From positions 2,254-36,678 of the forward strand of contig NZ_JAUNPC010000025.1 in NCBI RefSeq assembly GCF_030536915.1: a stretch of DNA of 34,425 nucleotides, given 5' to 3'. Made by a program: the position numbers and the translations under genes. Shown in pieces: positions 1 to 7,932 of the stretch. The notes below the pieces were generated by a model. It worked only from the letters and a program-made list of their open reading frames with translations. It was not told the DNA's origin and made no database searches. The DNA comes from Paracoccus sp. (in: a-proteobacteria). Lineage in GTDB: Bacteria > Pseudomonadota > Alphaproteobacteria > Rhodobacterales > Rhodobacteraceae. Position 1 is the first letter of the stretch, and each line of letters opens with the position of its first letter.

Positions 1-642
1 TGGATGCAGCGCCTGCCCGACTGGCCGACCGACGTCTACATGGCCATCGAGGACAGCCACGGCCTGATCGCCGCCATCGCCGACGCGCACTCGCTGGAAG
101 CCGCCGGAGACCGCGTTCTGGCGCCCCTGCGCGACGGCACCTTCGGCTCGGCCGAGGCGCCTTGGCGCGGCACGGTGGTGATCGACGGCAACCTGACGGT
201 GCCGCAGCTTGAAGCCATTGCCGCTGACCCGGCCCTGCGCCAGGCCGATCTGCGCGTGGTCCCGGCGAGCCCCGGCAAGGCCGAACGCCTCGCGCCCCTG
301 CTGGGGTTGGATCACGTCACGCTCTATCTGAACCGCGCCGAGGCCGAGACGCTGGCGGGCCATCCCTGTGCGGGTGCCGCCGAGGCCGCGAAAGCCGTGG
401 TCGCCCGCGGCGTGGCCCGTGCACTAGTCACGGATGGCCCCTGCCCCGCCGCCTGCGCCCAGCGCGGGGCTGAGGTGCTGACCGGGCAGCCGCCCCCCGT
501 CACCATCGCCCGCGTGACCGGCGCAGGCGACTGCTTCATGGCCGCCCACATGGTTGCCGAACGCGCAGGAGTCGACCGCGCCGCCGCTCTGGACGCCGCC
601 ATCCGTGCCGCCGCCGCCCATGTCTCGGGCGAAGGGCCATGA
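1..642 (+). CDS. psuK: Pseudouridine kinase, PfkB family (5' end missing)
   Basis: This is the C-terminal ~213 residues of a ribokinase/PfkB-family sugar kinase; the reading frame is already open at base 1, so the start lies upstream. PfkB kinases are usually ~300 residues, so roughly the first third is outside the window. The family signature is visible near the end as VTGAGDCFMAAHM, where GAGD supplies the anion hole and the catalytic Asp. The next gene is psuG, and PsuK phosphorylates pseudouridine to pseudouridine-5'-phosphate, the PsuG substrate. That context is the reason for choosing pseudouridine over another nucleoside or sugar; the sequence alone says only PfkB kinase. Confidence 0.8.
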   Translation, partial: WMQRLPDWPTDVYMAIEDSHGLIAAIADAHSLEAAGDRVLAPLRDGTFGSAEAPWRGTVVIDGNLTVPQLEAIAADPALRQADLRVVPASPGKAERLAPLLGLDHVTLYLNRAEAETLAGHPCAGAAEAAKAVVARGVARALVTDGPCPAACAQRGAEVLTGQPPPVTIARVTGAGDCFMAAHMVAERAGVDRAAALDAAIRAAAAHVSGEGP

Positions 643-715
643 GTTTTTTCTTCGCCTAAATATCCCGGGGTCCGGGGCAGCGCCCCGGCTTCCTTCCGAC
701 CACAAGGAGCCGCCG
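643..715 (+). repeat. psuK-psuG spacer with GC hairpin and AAATATCC repeat motif
   Basis: The 73-base gap between the kinase stop and psuG begins with a run of six T, then AAATATCC (658-665), then a hairpin CCGGGGC-AGC-GCCCCGG at 672-688. The AAATATCC plus CCGGG combination recurs after psuG at 1651-1664. I recall this motif as common between genes in Rhodobacterales. The psuG ribosome site AAGGAG (704-709) follows, six bases before the ATG. The T-run precedes the hairpin, so this is not a canonical terminator on the + strand. It may weaken read-through or protect a 3' end. Confidence 0.5.
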
Positions 716-1624
716 ATGACCGACCTGCCGCTGAGCTTCACCCCCGAGGTCCGCGATGCGCTGGACGCGGGCCGCCCCGTCGTCGCGCTGGAATCGACGA
801 TCATCACTCACGGGATGCCCTATCCGAAGAACCTGGAAATGGCCCGCGATGTGGAAGCGGCAATCCGCGAGGCCGGTGCCGTACCAGCCACCATCGCGCT
901 GATGGATGGCCGCATCCACATCGGTCTGGACGACGCGACGCTGGAATCGCTGGCGCAAGCGCAGGACGTGATGAAGGTCAGCCGCGCCGACCTTGCCGTC
1001 TGCCTGTCCATGCACCGTACCGGGGCCACCACGGTCGCGGCCACCATGATCTGCGCGGCGCTGGCAGGCATCCGCGTCTTCGCCACCGGCGGCATCGGCG
1101 GTGTCCATCGCGGCGTCGAGGACAGCATGGACATCTCGGCCGACCTTTACGAACTCGCGGCAACGCCGGTGACGGTGGTTTCGGCGGGGGCCAAGGCGAT
1201 CCTCGACCTGCCGCGCACCTTCGAATACCTCGAAACCTTGGGCGTGCCGGTGATCGCCGTCGGCCAGGACGTGATCCCCGCCTTCTGGAGCCGCGATTCG
1301 GGCCTGCCTGCGCCCCTGCGCCTGGACGACCCTGCCCGGATCGCCGAGGCCGCACGGATGCGCCGCGCCCTCGGCCTGCCCGGCGGCCAACTGGTGGTGA
1401 ACCCCATCCCGGCCGAGGCCGAGATCCCCCGCGCCGAGATCATGCCCGTGGTCGAGCAGGCACTGGCAGACGCCACTGCCCAAGGAATCGCCGCCAAGGC
1501 CGTGACTCCCTTCCTTCTGGATCGCATCTTCGAGCTGACCGAGGGCCGCTCGCTGACCGCCAACATTGCGCTGGTGCTGGCGAACGCCCGGTTGGCTGCG
1601 AAGATCGCGGCAGCCAGCGCCTGA
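716..1624 (+). CDS. psuG: Pseudouridine-5'-phosphate glycosidase
   Basis: A 302-residue protein of normal PsuG length (E. coli ~312). PsuG reversibly splits the C-C glycosidic bond of pseudouridine-5'-phosphate to uracil and ribose-5-phosphate in the cytoplasm. The N-terminal block VALESTIITHGMPYPKN with E26, the VMKVSRADL segment with K87, FATGGIGGVHRG and SAGAKAILD with K160 match the conserved active-site segments; K160 fits the Schiff-base lysine known in the E. coli enzyme. The ATG at 716 has AAGGAG six bases upstream. A longer open frame exists upstream but overlaps the kinase and has no family similarity. It pairs with the upstream kinase for pseudouridine salvage from RNA turnover. 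Confidence 0.93.
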   Translation: MTDLPLSFTPEVRDALDAGRPVVALESTIITHGMPYPKNLEMARDVEAAIREAGAVPATIALMDGRIHIGLDDATLESLAQAQDVMKVSRADLAVCLSMHRTGATTVAATMICAALAGIRVFATGGIGGVHRGVEDSMDISADLYELAATPVTVVSAGAKAILDLPRTFEYLETLGVPVIAVGQDVIPAFWSRDSGLPAPLRLDDPARIAEAARMRRALGLPGGQLVVNPIPAEAEIPRAEIMPVVEQALADATAQGIAAKAVTPFLLDRIFELTEGRSLTANIALVLANARLAAKIAAASA

Positions 1625-1651
1625 ACCCGGCAGAAAGGTCTTTCGGCTGAA

Positions 1652-1730
1652 AATATCCTCCGGGCGCACGAGCGTCCGGACAGAAGGCGAACCGGAAAAC
1701 AGCCGTCATGGATGTTTTCCCGCCGGATGG
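1652..1730. repeat. Dispersed ~80-bp intergenic repeat, copy 1
   Basis: This stretch aligns without gaps to 10211-10289 (60 of 79 bases identical by hand count). The best-kept cores are CCGGACAGAAGGCG (1676-1689) and AAAACAGCC (1696-1704). It folds into two hairpins. The first, at 1659-1680, has a 9-bp stem with loop ACGA. The second, at 1694-1720, is GGAAAACAGCC pairing with GGATGTTTTCC with one G-A mismatch. The second stem keeps the same register in the other copy. It lies between the convergent psuG and patatin genes. Confidence 0.7.
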
Positions 1731-1736
1731 GTCTAG

Positions 1737-1792
1737 TGGACCGGCTTCAGCGAGGCAGGAGCAGCGCCCGAGCGAGACTGCCTCCCGGTCCA
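1737..1792. terminator. Long bulged hairpin between convergent psuG and patatin genes
   Basis: TGGACCGG (1737-1744) and GAGGCAG (1752-1758) on the left pair with the contiguous CTGCCTC (1778-1784) and CCGGTCCA (1785-1792) on the right. This gives a 15-bp stem with a 7-base bulge (1745-1751) and a 19-base terminal loop. It sits ~113 bases after the psuG stop and 23 bases after the patatin stop, so it could end transcription from either side. There is no clear T-run on either strand, so termination activity is inferred from place and structure only. Confidence 0.5.
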
Positions 1793-1814
1793 ACTGCGCC
1801 GCCTGCGCCGCCCC

Positions 1815-2864
1815 TCAGCCGTAAAGCCGCGGCAGGTCCACCGAATCACGCGCGCCGATGTTCCGGGCATCGCCCACCAGGAACTTTTCGGTCGCGAGCC
1901 GCCCCGCTTCCTTCATCCGGGCAACCAGCCCCGCCCCCGGCAGCAGCTTGGTCCGCGCGCCCAGCGAGTTCATCAGTTCCTCGTCGGACAGCAGGTGGAT
2001 CAGCGGCTCCTTCATGTCGCGGCCGGTCAGGCGGCCTTCGGCGGTCAGGCGCTTGACGAACTGGATCGCCCGCAATTCCCGCAGCAGCGAGGAATTGAAG
2101 CTGACCTCGTTGATCCGGTCCTGGATCTCGACGGGGCTTTGCGGAATTGCCTCGCGCCGCATCGGGTTGATGGTGACGATGACGATGTCGCGCGGCAGTT
2201 CCGGCGCAAACAGCGGAAACAGCGCCGGGTTGCCTGAATAGCCTCCGTCCCAATAGGCCTCGCGCCGGCCGGTCTTGTGGTCCTCGATCTCGACCGCGCG
2301 GAACAGCGTGGGCAGGCAGGCCGAGGCCATGACGGCATCGGGCGTCACCTCGTCGCCCGAAAACACCCGGACATGACCGTCGCGGACATTGGTCGCGGTG
2401 ACGAACAGCGCCGGGCGGCGGTCCGCGCAGGGGCCCAGCGGATGCGGCATCCCGGCGATGATCCGCCCCAGCGGGTTGGAATAGAACGGCCCGCTGTCAT
2501 AGGGGCTGAACAGCCGCGTCATGTTCTCCATCCATGCGGCCGGAGAGAAGAGTTCCGCCCAGCGCTGGAAGGGCGAGGGCACATGGTCGAGGCAGGTCAT
2601 CCAGCGCAGCAGGCGGTGATCGCTGCCGCGGCTGACCTCGTGCCAGACGTGATCAAGGTTTTCGCGCGCCGCCTTCCGCCCCGCTTCACCCGCAGCCGAG
2701 GCGAGCCCTGCGCCGATCGCCGCGCCGTTCAGGGCGCCTGCCGAGGTGCCGCTGATCCCCGCGACCTCGATCTCGTCGCCTTCCAGCAGGCGGTCGAGGA
2801 CGCCCCAAGCGAACGCGCCATGCGCGCCGCCGCCCTGCAGGGCAAGGTTGATCCGTTTCGGCAT
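1815..2864 (-). CDS. Patatin-like phospholipase
   Basis: A 349-residue serine lipid hydrolase of the patatin family. The oxyanion-hole loop GGGAHG is at residues 11-16, the nucleophile elbow G-T-S-A-G has Ser41, and the DGG motif has Asp206, so the Ser-Asp catalytic dyad is intact. There is no signal peptide, so it probably acts in the cytoplasm or on the inner face of the membrane on phospholipids or acyl-glycerides. The real substrate cannot be read from the sequence. The ATG at 2864 is preceded by AAGGGGG. It is the last gene of the run aminotransferase-amiC-mrcA-prfB-patatin, 90 bases after prfB. A 6-bp hairpin (2885-2899) lies in that gap. Confidence 0.9.
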   Translation of the reverse strand: MPKRINLALQGGGAHGAFAWGVLDRLLEGDEIEVAGISGTSAGALNGAAIGAGLASAAGEAGRKAARENLDHVWHEVSRGSDHRLLRWMTCLDHVPSPFQRWAELFSPAAWMENMTRLFSPYDSGPFYSNPLGRIIAGMPHPLGPCADRRPALFVTATNVRDGHVRVFSGDEVTPDAVMASACLPTLFRAVEIEDHKTGRREAYWDGGYSGNPALFPLFAPELPRDIVIVTINPMRREAIPQSPVEIQDRINEVSFNSSLLRELRAIQFVKRLTAEGRLTGRDMKEPLIHLLSDEELMNSLGARTKLLPGAGLVARMKEAGRLATEKFLVGDARNIGARDSVDLPRLYG

Positions 2865-2954
2865 GGTGCCCCCTTCGTGCTTTCCGCTGCAACGCAGCGT
2901 GAGGGTGGAAGGGAGCGGTCGTCAACGGCGATGTGAAGGAAGCGGCTGTCCGGG

Positions 2955-4082
2955 TCAGTCGTCCGAATTGGCCTCGGCCCGGCTTTTGCCCGACAGGTCC
3001 TGCGCCAGCGTGGCGGCCATGAAGCCGTCCAAGTCGCCGTCCAGAACCCCCTGCGTGTCCGAGGTCTCATGCCCCGTCCGCAGATCCTTCACCATCTGGT
3101 AAGGCTGCAGGACATAGGACCGGATCTGGTTGCCCCAGCCGGCATCGCCCTTGTTCTCGTGGGCGGCGTTGATCGCGGCGTTGCGCTTGTCGAGTTCCAG
3201 TTGATACAGCCGCGCGCGCAGGGCGTTCATCGCCGCCTCGCGGTTCTGGTGCTGCGACTTCATCGAGCTGGTGACGACGATGTTCGTCGGCAGGTGGGTG
3301 ATCCGCACCGCCGAGTCGGTGGTGTTGACGTGCTGCCCCCCCGCGCCGGACGAGCGGTAGGTGTCGATCCTGATCTCGTTGTCGGGGATCACGATCTCGA
3401 TATTGTCATCGACGACCGGATAGACCCAGACCGACGAAAAGGACGTGTGCCGCCGCGCGGCCGAGTCGTAGGGGCTGATCCGCACCAGCCGGTGCACGCC
3501 CGATTCCGACTTGAGCCAGCCATAGGCGTTCGGCCCGCTGATCTTGTAGGAAGCCGAGCGGATGCCGGCCTCTTCGCCGGGCGTTTCGGACTGCAACTCG
3601 ACCTTGTAGCCCTTTTTCTCGGCCCATCGCGTGTACATCCGCGCCAGCATCGAGGCCCAGTCGCAGCTTTCCGTGCCGCCCGCGCCGGCGTGAACCTCGA
3701 TAAAGGTATCGTTGCCGTCCGCCTCGCCGTCCAGCAGCGCCTCAAGCTCTTTCTGCGCGGCCAGGTCGGCCAGGGACTTCAGCGTGGATTCCGCCTCGGC
3801 CACGATCTCGGCGTCGCCCTCGGCCTCGCCCAGTTCGATCAGCTCGACGCTGTCCTTCAGGTCCTGGTCGATGCGGCGATAGGTTTCGACCTTGTCCGAC
3901 AGCACCTGCCGGTCGCGCATCAGCTTCTGCGCGCGCGCGGGGTCGGACCAGAGATCGCCGTCCTCGATCATCGCGTTCATCTCTTCCAGGCGATGCGGGG
4001 CGGTGTCCCAGTCCATGCGCTGCGCCAGCAGGCCCAGCGACTTGCGGATGGCATCGACAGAGGCTTGGGTTTCGGCGCGCAT
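2955..4082 (-). CDS. prfB: Peptide chain release factor 2
   Basis: RF2 recognises UAA and UGA in the ribosomal A site and triggers peptide release. The protein is 375 residues. The peptidyl-hydrolysis motif GGQ is at residues 248-250 (SSGAGGQHVN), and the stop-codon recognition tripeptide region reads S-P-Y at 203-205 where E. coli has SPF; the flanking DSAARRHTSFSSV is RF2-like. The reading frame is continuous from the ATG at 4082, so the autoregulatory in-frame UGA with +1 frameshift of E. coli prfB is absent. It follows mrcA by 79 bases on the same strand. Confidence 0.96.
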   Translation of the reverse strand: MRAETQASVDAIRKSLGLLAQRMDWDTAPHRLEEMNAMIEDGDLWSDPARAQKLMRDRQVLSDKVETYRRIDQDLKDSVELIELGEAEGDAEIVAEAESTLKSLADLAAQKELEALLDGEADGNDTFIEVHAGAGGTESCDWASMLARMYTRWAEKKGYKVELQSETPGEEAGIRSASYKISGPNAYGWLKSESGVHRLVRISPYDSAARRHTSFSSVWVYPVVDDNIEIVIPDNEIRIDTYRSSGAGGQHVNTTDSAVRITHLPTNIVVTSSMKSQHQNREAAMNALRARLYQLELDKRNAAINAAHENKGDAGWGNQIRSYVLQPYQMVKDLRTGHETSDTQGVLDGDLDGFMAATLAQDLSGKSRAEANSDD

Positions 4083-4161
4083 GGGCGATCCCTAGGGTCG
4101 GACGGTGAACGGATGGGGGTGGCTGATAGCGCGGCGGGCCGCCCGGCACAAGCAAGGGCGG

Positions 4162-6651
4162 TCAGTAAAGCCCGCCCGCGCTCATGCTGTTGTAATCGGC
4201 CTTCTTCGGGATGACCCTGCGCTGGCCGGTCGAGGTGGTGACGGCCTTTTCGGTCCGCTCGGTGACGTCGCTGCTCTGCTTGGCGAAGCCGCCGTCCACG
4301 ATGCGGGCCACGGCGGTGGTGCCCTCGCGGAAATATTCGGCGATCGTGAAGCTGCCATAGGACACATCGGCGAAATAGCCGCCCGGCGGCACCTTGAAGG
4401 CGGTCCCGCCGTATTCCTTGACCGCCTGCCGCATGAAGGCGTTGAACACCGGCACGCACATGGTTCCGCCGTAAGCGTTCGAGCCCATGCTGCGCGGCTC
4501 GTCAAAGCCCAGGTAGCAGCCCGCGACGATGTTCGAGCTGAAGCCGACGAACCACACGTCCTTGGCGTCGTTGGTGGTCCCGGTCTTGCCCGCGACCGGC
4601 ACGTCCAGCTTGACGCCCTTGCCGGACCCGCGCTTGACCACGCCTTCCATCATTGAGGTCAACTGGTAGGCGGTGATCGCATCCATCACCCGCTCGCGGT
4701 CGGACTGGATCATCGGCGCCTGGCCGGGCGGCAGGGCGCCCTGTTCGCAGGTGGTGCAGACGCGCTTGTCGTGGCGGTAGACGGTGCGGCCGCGGCGGTC
4801 CTGCACCCGGTCCACCAGCGTGGGCTCGACCCGCTCGCCGCCGTTGGCGAACATGGCATAGGCCGCGACCATCTTGAACAGCGTGGTTTCCTGTGCCCCG
4901 AGGCTGTTGGCAAGGAAGGGCGAAAGGCTGTCATAGACGCCGAAGCGTTCGGCGTATTTGGCCACCGTGTCCATGCCGATGTCCCGCGCGATGCGGATCG
5001 TCATCAGGTTGCGCGACTGCTCGATCCCCGTCCGCAGGGGCGTCGGGCCATAGTAGCTGCCGCCCGCGTTCTTCGGCGTCCACAAGCCCTGCGGCGTGTT
5101 CACGGTGATCGGCTCGTCCTCGACGATGGTCGCCGGGGTGAAGCCGCGGTCCAAGGCCGCCGCATAGACAAAGGGCTTGAAGGCGGACCCCGGCTGCCGC
5201 ATCGCCTGCGTCGCCCGGTTGAAGACCGAGGACTGGTAGCTGAAGCCGCCCTGCATGGCGATCACGCGGCCGGTGTTCACGTCCATCGCCATGAAGCCGC
5301 CCTGCAGCGTTGGGACCTGCCGCAGCGTCCAGCGGATGAAGGCGCCAGTGTCGTCGTCGGTCATCTGCCGCACCAGCACCACGTCGCCTACCGACAAGAG
5401 GTCCGAGGCCACCCTGGCCTGCGGCGCCCGTTCGCGCCCCGGCATCAGCTTGCGCGCCCATTGCACGTCGCGGGCGGGGATCACGTGAGGCTCGTCCTCC
5501 TGCGCGACGCCCTCGATGCCGATCACGGCATCGCTGTCGGTCAGGTCCAGCACCACGGCTGGGTGCCAGCCCTGAATGTCGCGCGGGACCTTGATCTTGG
5601 CCAGCGCCGCCCGCCAGCGGTCCTCGGACCCCAGTTCCTCGGGCGCGATCACCTGCCCCGTGCCGCGCCAGACGCCGAGGTTGCGGTCATAGCGTTCCAG
5701 CGCGTCCTGCAGCGACTTGGCCGCGACCTGCTGCAGGTCAGGGTCCATGGTCGCGCGGATCTGCAACCCGCCGGTGAAGAACTCGTCCTCGCCGAACTGC
5801 TGGGACAGTTGGCGGCGGATCTCGTCGGTGAAATAGTCGCGCGGCGGCAGGCTGTTGCGGAAGGCCGGATAGTCGCCGTTCTGCACCGATTTCAGCGGCA
5901 GCGCGGATTCGGCGCGATAGGCGGCTTCGGTCAGGTAGCCGTTCTGCCACATCTCGCGCAGGACATAGTTGCGCCGTTCGGTGATCCGCTCCTTGTCGCG
6001 CACGACGGACCGCGAGGGCGCCTGCGGCATCGCCGCCAGCATCGCCGCCTCATGGGGTGCAAGCTGGTTCAGGGACTTGTTGAAATAGGTCTGGGCGGCG
6101 GCGGCCACGCCCGCGCTGTTCTGGCCCAGGAAGATCTCGTTGAGATAAAGTTCGAGGATCTGGTCCTTGGTCAGCGTGTTTTCCAGCCGGGTGGCGAGGA
6201 TCAGTTCCTTGACCTTGCGTTCGACGCTGCGCGAGGAGTCGAGCAGGAAGTTCTTCATCACCTGCTGGGTGATGGTCGAGGCGCCGCGCACGCTGCCCCC
6301 CCGCGTCTGGATCGCCTGCACCGCCGCGCCGGCCATGCCGCGCGGGTCATAGCCGCGGTGCTGGTAGAAGTTCTTGTCCTCGGCCGAGATGAAGGCCTGC
6401 TTCACGAGGTCCGGAATCTCCTCGACCGGGACGAAGATGCGGCGTTCCTCGGCGAATTCGTCGATCAGGCGGCCCTCGCCGGAATAGATGCGGCTGATGG
6501 TCTTGGGGGCGTAGCTTGCCAGCGCCTCGTGGCTCGGCAGGTCGCGGGAATAGATCCAGAAGATGCCCCCCACCACGAGGGCAAGGAAGACGCTGGCGGT
6601 CACGAACCACGAAAAGATCGCGCCGAAGAAGTTCAGGACGAAACGGATCAC
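4162..6651 (-). CDS. mrcA: Penicillin-binding protein 1A (class A, bifunctional)
   Basis: An 829-residue bifunctional peptidoglycan synthase. A short cytoplasmic N-terminus is followed by one membrane anchor (residues ~8-34), then the GT51 glycosyltransferase domain with the catalytic E91 in SAEDKNFYQHRG and STITQQVMKN. After an OB-like insert comes the transpeptidase domain with SxxK as GSAFKP, SxN as SRN and KTG as GKTGTTND. It polymerises lipid II and crosslinks glycan strands at the periplasmic face. The start codon is GTG at 6651; a nearby ATG is out of frame and closes after four codons. It lies between amiC and prfB, an order I recall as conserved in this family. Confidence 0.95.
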   Translation of the reverse strand: MIRFVLNFFGAIFSWFVTASVFLALVVGGIFWIYSRDLPSHEALASYAPKTISRIYSGEGRLIDEFAEERRIFVPVEEIPDLVKQAFISAEDKNFYQHRGYDPRGMAGAAVQAIQTRGGSVRGASTITQQVMKNFLLDSSRSVERKVKELILATRLENTLTKDQILELYLNEIFLGQNSAGVAAAAQTYFNKSLNQLAPHEAAMLAAMPQAPSRSVVRDKERITERRNYVLREMWQNGYLTEAAYRAESALPLKSVQNGDYPAFRNSLPPRDYFTDEIRRQLSQQFGEDEFFTGGLQIRATMDPDLQQVAAKSLQDALERYDRNLGVWRGTGQVIAPEELGSEDRWRAALAKIKVPRDIQGWHPAVVLDLTDSDAVIGIEGVAQEDEPHVIPARDVQWARKLMPGRERAPQARVASDLLSVGDVVLVRQMTDDDTGAFIRWTLRQVPTLQGGFMAMDVNTGRVIAMQGGFSYQSSVFNRATQAMRQPGSAFKPFVYAAALDRGFTPATIVEDEPITVNTPQGLWTPKNAGGSYYGPTPLRTGIEQSRNLMTIRIARDIGMDTVAKYAERFGVYDSLSPFLANSLGAQETTLFKMVAAYAMFANGGERVEPTLVDRVQDRRGRTVYRHDKRVCTTCEQGALPPGQAPMIQSDRERVMDAITAYQLTSMMEGVVKRGSGKGVKLDVPVAGKTGTTNDAKDVWFVGFSSNIVAGCYLGFDEPRSMGSNAYGGTMCVPVFNAFMRQAVKEYGGTAFKVPPGGYFADVSYGSFTIAEYFREGTTAVARIVDGGFAKQSSDVTERTEKAVTTSTGQRRVIPKKADYNSMSAGGLY

Positions 6652-6724
6652 TGAGGCCCCATGCGGCTTTCGAGCGAGGGGTTTCTATAGCGCCACACCC
6701 CTTCCGGGTCAAAGCAAGCTTGCG

Positions 6725-7930
6725 TCAGGGACGCGGCGCCGCAAGCGGACCCTGCGCGTCCTGGTCGGCGGCCCAAGCGAGGATGCCGTCGGTCATCGCC
6801 TCGGCCACCCGCTGCCGCCAGACCGGGTCGAACAGGTTGGCGCGGTCCTGCGGATGGGTCAGGAAGCCCAGTTCGATCAGCAGCGACGGGATGTCGGGCG
6901 ATTTCAGCACCGAAAAGGCCGCGCCCCGGATCGGGGTGCGGTGCATGACGACGCCCGCCTCGTTCATCTTTGCGACCAGGTGACGCGCCGCGTCCAGGCT
7001 GCGCGGCTGGGTGTCCAGCCGGGCGAGGTCCATCAGCGCCCGGCTCACGTCCTCGTCGGTGTCCGACAGGTCCAGCCCGGCAAGAATGTCGCTGCGGTCG
7101 TGCATCAGCGCAAGCTGGCGCGCGGCGCGGTCGTTCGATTGCCCGTCCCAGGCGTAGATGCTGGCGCCCGCCGCCTCGCCCGCTGGCAGGGCATCTGCAT
7201 GCAGCGAGATGAACAAATCCGCCCCCTTGGCCCGCGCGACGGTGGTGCGGCGTTCCAGCGGGATGAAGCGGTCATCCTCGCGCGTCAGCACGACCTCGAT
7301 GCCGCGGCCGCGCAGGGTGGCGGCGAGTTCCTGCGCGAAGCCCAGCATGACCGCGGCCTCGGAAATCGCCCCCACCTGCGCGCCGGGGTCGATCCCGCCA
7401 TGGCCAGGGTCCAGCACCACCCGCAGCCGGTCGTCCGCCAGTGCGTTCCGGTCCGCGCCCGTGTCCGCGGGCTGCGGCAATCCCCGCAGCACGGTCAGCG
7501 CATCGGGGCGGGGCTGGAAGGCGTCAGGCGCGACGGGAAGAAGCCGCAAGGCAAGGCTCGGGGCGGGCACGGCCCGCATCTGCACCGAGTCGAGCTTCAT
7601 CGGCCCCGGCAGCGTCAGGATCGCCCGCGCCCCGCCCTGCGGCGCAGGACCCCAGCGCAAGGCCAGCGGATCGGCGGAAGTCTGGCCTTCGGGCGGGACG
7701 GCGCCCTGCAGGTCGATGACCAGCCGGGGCGGGTTGTCCACAAGCGCGATGCGGTGCGGCACGGCGCGGTCAAGCCCGATGGTCAGCATGATGGGCCGGG
7801 GCCTGCCCCGGTCACGCCCCTCCATCCCCAGCACCGTGCGGGACAGATCGACCGCCGCCAGGGTTTCCGCCGCAACCGGCGCCGCAAGCGCCAGCAGCGC
7901 CGCCGCGGCGATCAGCCGCGCAAGGCGCAT
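6725..7930 (-). CDS. amiC: N-acetylmuramoyl-L-alanine amidase, AmiC type, exported
   Basis: A 401-residue periplasmic zinc amidase that cuts the bond between muramic acid and the stem peptide during septum splitting and wall turnover. A Sec signal peptide covers residues 1-21 (cut near PVAAE). An AMIN-like beta domain occupies roughly 25-130, and the Amidase_3 domain runs from ~168 to 395. Zinc ligands are visible: H177 in LDPGHGG, E191, H244 in SLHADA, with the catalytic E353 in LLIELGFLTH. The ATG lies two bases after the aminotransferase stop, so translation is probably coupled. mrcA follows 73 bases on, joining wall cleavage and wall synthesis in one transcript. Confidence 0.94.
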   Translation of the reverse strand: MRLARLIAAAALLALAAPVAAETLAAVDLSRTVLGMEGRDRGRPRPIMLTIGLDRAVPHRIALVDNPPRLVIDLQGAVPPEGQTSADPLALRWGPAPQGGARAILTLPGPMKLDSVQMRAVPAPSLALRLLPVAPDAFQPRPDALTVLRGLPQPADTGADRNALADDRLRVVLDPGHGGIDPGAQVGAISEAAVMLGFAQELAATLRGRGIEVVLTREDDRFIPLERRTTVARAKGADLFISLHADALPAGEAAGASIYAWDGQSNDRAARQLALMHDRSDILAGLDLSDTDEDVSRALMDLARLDTQPRSLDAARHLVAKMNEAGVVMHRTPIRGAAFSVLKSPDIPSLLIELGFLTHPQDRANLFDPVWRQRVAEAMTDGILAWAADQDAQGPLAAPRP

Positions 7931-7932
7931 CC

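Noticed and set aside
4771..6654. 627-codon open frame on the + strand
   Set aside because: It is antisense to mrcA, whose transglycosylase and transpeptidase motifs are intact. The translation is Arg/His/Gly rich with no family resemblance, a typical GC-rich shadow frame.
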